Assembly (NCBI RefSeq): GCF_030704535.1 | Contig: NC_081810.1 | Location: forward strand, 6,171,501 to 6,235,500 | Length of the DNA: 64,000 nt | DNA from: Vitis vinifera | Lineage: Eukaryota; Streptophyta; Magnoliopsida; Vitales; Vitaceae | Direction: 5' to 3' | Shown: piece by piece, positions 60,897 to 64,000 of the stretch | How positions within the stretch are numbered: the first letter of the stretch is position 1 | Layout of the letters: each line of letters starts with the position of its first letter | Position numbers and translations under genes: made by a program | The notes under the pieces: generated by a model | What the model was told of the DNA's origin: nothing | Seen by the model: the letters and a program-made list of their open reading frames with translations, nothing else | The model's database searches: none

Positions 60897-61975
60897 GAAC
60901 ATCATTAAGACTCTCAAAAATCTTAGCTTCCTCTACCGCTTTCCTGTTTGGATCCTGTCTTTTTCCTGAATAATCTGTTTGTGGTGGTAAGTACTCTTCT
61001 GTTTTTTCGGTGTGGGGTTCATTTGAAAACATTGTTGCATGATGCTTATAATAATCGTTGGAAAGTTTGTAAGAAGTTACTTATCATTGGATGAGATTCT
61101 TGTGATGGGTGTTTCCTATAATCAGATTTATCTTGTTATTGTAGTAATAGGATTGAAAGAAAAATGCAAATAATCATAAAAGGATGATGAAAATCGGGAA
61201 GAGTTCATCATTTTTACTTATTCAAATATTACACCATCTCTTATTTACAATAAATTTCAAAGAGTGTAAGTGAAACCAACCTTAAATTAATTTTGTTTGA
61301 TAAATTTAGATGAAATTCAACAAGTGTGAATCTTTAATTTTTTTTCATTTCAATTAATTTGGTATCTATTATGAGGTTGCCCATCAAGCTAAAAATGACC
61401 AAATATGATATAAGCATGAAGTCTTTGTTATATCTCGGAGATTAAGAATTGATTCCAATACTTTATAACTTCCTCTTTTTACTTTATATATCCATGAATT
61501 TAAGATAGGTCCCTCACATGTTTAGCTTCTCCCCTTGACGTACGTAGTGTCATATGGACAATAATTAATGCTTGTTCAGCTAAGGTCAAATATATGAAAA
61601 CAAATAAGATTCATTCACGTAAAACATACATGTAGCAAAGAGACGAAGGAAAGTGGGTTCTGTGATCTATCACACATCATGGAAAAAGCTGTGGTACCAT
61701 GGCTTTTCCAGGACTTTTCCTTGCATAATGGTACTGACAACAGTATGCTATTCTGTTGTTACTCTTAAGATATTTTAATATAAAGTAGCGCGTATGTACT
61801 ATATACAATTCAGTGACGCCATCTAACACGTTAGCCAATAAGGTTACAAATTTTAATTTTATATTAATAATATGATTTGGGTATGCTCCATATTTTAAAA
61901 TATAATTGAATCATAAATATCTAGAACTAGAAATCCTTTTGAGGGACCAATAACATAAATCATTAAAATTTTATA
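60897..61975. other. 3' UTR and spacer after the last SDR gene
   Basis: To about 61137 it matches the 3' flank of the other intact gene. The rest is AT-rich without genes. Confidence 0.55.
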
Positions 61976-63096
61976 ATTTGATATTATAAATTCCTAATTA
62001 AATTTTAAAATATATTAAATTTATTTGATATAAATATATATAAAAATAAAGAAAAAAATTAATATTTTCATATGATAAATTATACAAAAAAAAACAAATA
62101 TATTTTTTTTTATCAAAGTTGTTTTCAACAATATTTCAAAAATATATATATAAATTTGGGAAACTTGTATTTTGGAGCTGCTATTTAGAAATGATATGGT
62201 TTTCAGAACCCAAAAATGGGAAATATGATAATCAATTTTTAATATGAAAAGTATTATCGTTTTTGTGCATTCTGAGTCGGCTTCATCTTTTGTGCCCAAA
62301 TTGCCCCTCCATGTCTCCAGCTCAGCATTCTCAACATCATCCCAACCTCCATGTCAGTAGGACCATTGAAATTAAGAAAAAAAAAAACACTAAAATCTAA
62401 ATTTGTAACTTCTCAAAAAAAAAAAAACCCAATATGCAAGTTTTCAATTTGCTCATTTGGAAGCTTTTTCTCATCTTTTTCTCTCATTTTAGTTTAGAAA
62501 CTCAAATCCAAAACTCTAAATGTGATATGTTGTGGAATTGTTTTCATAGTCCTTAACAAGATGCATGCGGCATGTACTGAACTTTAACCTAATTCCTTCT
62601 ACCAATTTTTCTGGCCCCAAGTTACTAGGGACTATGGCTCCGATTGGGTGGTTTTTGAGTAGTCAAAAACCATTTTTAAAGCTTAGTAAAAAATTTTATG
62701 CCCCTCATTTTATTTAAACAATTTATAACTTAAAAAAATAAGAAAATAAAAAAAAATGTTTTTTTAAGCTTTATTTTGACTTATTCAAAAAGTTTTTTTA
62801 TTTTTTTTATTTTTATGTTTAATACATTTTTTATAATTTCAATATTATTTTTAAAAAATAGTGACTTTTAGCTTTTAATTAAAACTAAGAACAAGAAGTT
62901 ATTCCAAATATGACTTATGTATTCATTCAATGAAAGTAACTTTTTCATTTAAAAAAAGTAATTTCTTGGTGATAAAAAGAAATATTTTTTTAGTAGCTTT
63001 TTGATGCTATAAAAAAAGTGTTGGCTAAGTTTGTATGATAAAATTGGTGTTATTTATATACCTGCACTTTTGCTAGGGTCTTATTTATAGGGAAAC
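61976..63096. repeat. Shared intergenic block, copy 3 (longest)
   Basis: From ATTTGATATTATAAATTCC to GCTAGGGTCTTATTTATAGG. It shares its first ~700 bp with copy 1 and both ends with copy 2. No coding frame. It is not followed by an SDR gene within the window. Confidence 0.8.
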
Positions 63097-63292
63097 TTGT
63101 GTTTAATATGCTCAATTCTATTTCTTTGTATGGCTATGCAATTGTTCAGATTTGGCAACACTAATCAATAAATGTACGTTATATTTGAAACATTGGAATA
63201 AAAAAAAGAATAAGAGTTAATTTTATTTTCAATTTATTACTATATTTGAATTATTTTTTACAATGATAATAGAATTAAAAAGAAAATCACTT

Positions 63293-63830
63293 AGTAACCC
63301 TTAGGTACTACCTTAATATACCTTAAATAACCTTAATCGATCTTAGATATTATCTTAGTTACACTTGGGTACTACCTATGTGAAGCCTCAAAACTTCATT
63401 TGTAGACATTACTTCATGTGTGAACATTAGAGATGACATTATGTGCACCTTTAATAAGTGTTACTAAGGTAGTACCTAAGGTACAATCAACACTATATCA
63501 AAGGTGCACATAATGTCATGCTCTAATGTTCACAAATAAAGTAAGTAATGTTTACAAATGAAGTTTCCAGGCTTCACACAGGTAGTATCCAAGTCTAATT
63601 AAGTAGTACCTAAGGTCGGTAAGGTAGATTAAGGTAATACCTAAGGGTTACTAAGGTAGTACCTAAGGTACAATCACCACTATATCAAAGGGGCACATAA
63701 TGTCATGCTCTAATGTTCACAAATAAAGTAAGTAATGTCCATAAATAAAGTTTCGAGGCTTCACACAGGTGGTACCCAAGTTTAACTGAGATAATACCTA
63801 CAATTAGTTAAAATTAGTACCTACAATCAG
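63293..63830. repeat. Fold-back repeat with GGTAGTACCTAAGG motifs, plus a direct copy of one arm
   Basis: 63293-63452 and 63499-63651 are imperfect inverted arms (e.g. ATGACATTATGTGCACCTTT against AAAGGTGCACATAATGTCAT). 63652-63785 then repeats the right arm in direct orientation (ACAATCACCACTATATCAAA, GGCTTCACACAGGT). The palindromic core GGTAGTACC recurs to about 63910. No terminal duplication was identified. Confidence 0.8.
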
Positions 63831-64000
63831 TTAAGATAGTACTTAAGATAAATTAATGTAGTACCTAAAGGTTACTAAGGTAGTACCTAAAGGTTACTAA
63901 GGTAGTACCTAAGGTACAGTAAATACTAAAGAACAATAAATAAAAATTAATTACCTTCGTATTTCGAGTAGGGGTTAGGGAAAAATGTGACAGAATGACA

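Overview
The window looks like nuclear DNA of a flowering plant, almost certainly grapevine (Vitis). Genes are split by GT-AG introns, intergenic DNA is very AT-rich, and LTR retrotransposons are abundant. One insertion of 10,428 bp with two 824-bp LTRs has the size and layout I remember for the grape Ty3/gypsy element Gret1. No bacterial, organellar, tRNA, rRNA or CRISPR features were seen.

Layout. 1-5.9 kb: gene-poor DNA holding a complete miniature LTR element (3385-4570). 6.0-7.7 kb: a three-exon DUF604/Fringe-like glycosyltransferase gene on the plus strand. 9.3 kb: a tiny decayed LTR element with 77-bp LTRs. 10.8-15.6 kb: two intronless single-C2H2 zinc-finger repressor genes on the minus strand, each with a QALGGH finger and a C-terminal EAR motif. 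18.0 kb: a non-autonomous hAT-like element with an 8-bp target duplication. 20.7-22.7 kb: a decayed Copia element.

From 18.6 to 60.9 kb runs a cluster of tropinone-reductase-like short-chain dehydrogenases (SDRs), all on the plus strand, with six members in different states. They are a 5' fragment (18.6 kb); an intact but divergent five-exon gene with a transit-peptide-like N-terminus and Gln at the catalytic Tyr position (23.1-25.8 kb); a multiply broken copy cut in exon 5 by the Gret1-like element (27.2-38.8 kb); a copy truncated in exon 3 and fused to a repeated intergenic block (51.0 kb); and two intact, nearly identical 270-aa genes (56.7 and 59.7 kb). All share the same exon phases and the same lengths for exons 2 to 5.

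The Gret1-like element lies on the minus strand. Its gag-pol has five in-frame stops and a frameshift. Between pol and the 3' LTR it carries, on the plus strand, a three-exon 747-codon gene with no stops, its own TATA box and a polyadenylation signal. A second nested region (40.2-47.3 kb) is a decayed Copia element. Its leader holds about 18 short hairpin units whose stem bases covary, and it carries a gypsy-LTR-like insertion. Around and after it are a perfect 55-bp inverted repeat (48.1 kb), a ~130-bp tandem array invaded by a Tourist-type MITE (48.6-49.9 kb), five ~600-bp tandem units each with a variable (TA)n tract (53-56 kb), three copies of a shared intergenic block, and a fold-back repeat at the right end (63.3-63.9 kb).

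Exon boundaries, TSDs and repeat ends were read by eye from the sequence. Family names come from recalled motifs, not from database searches.
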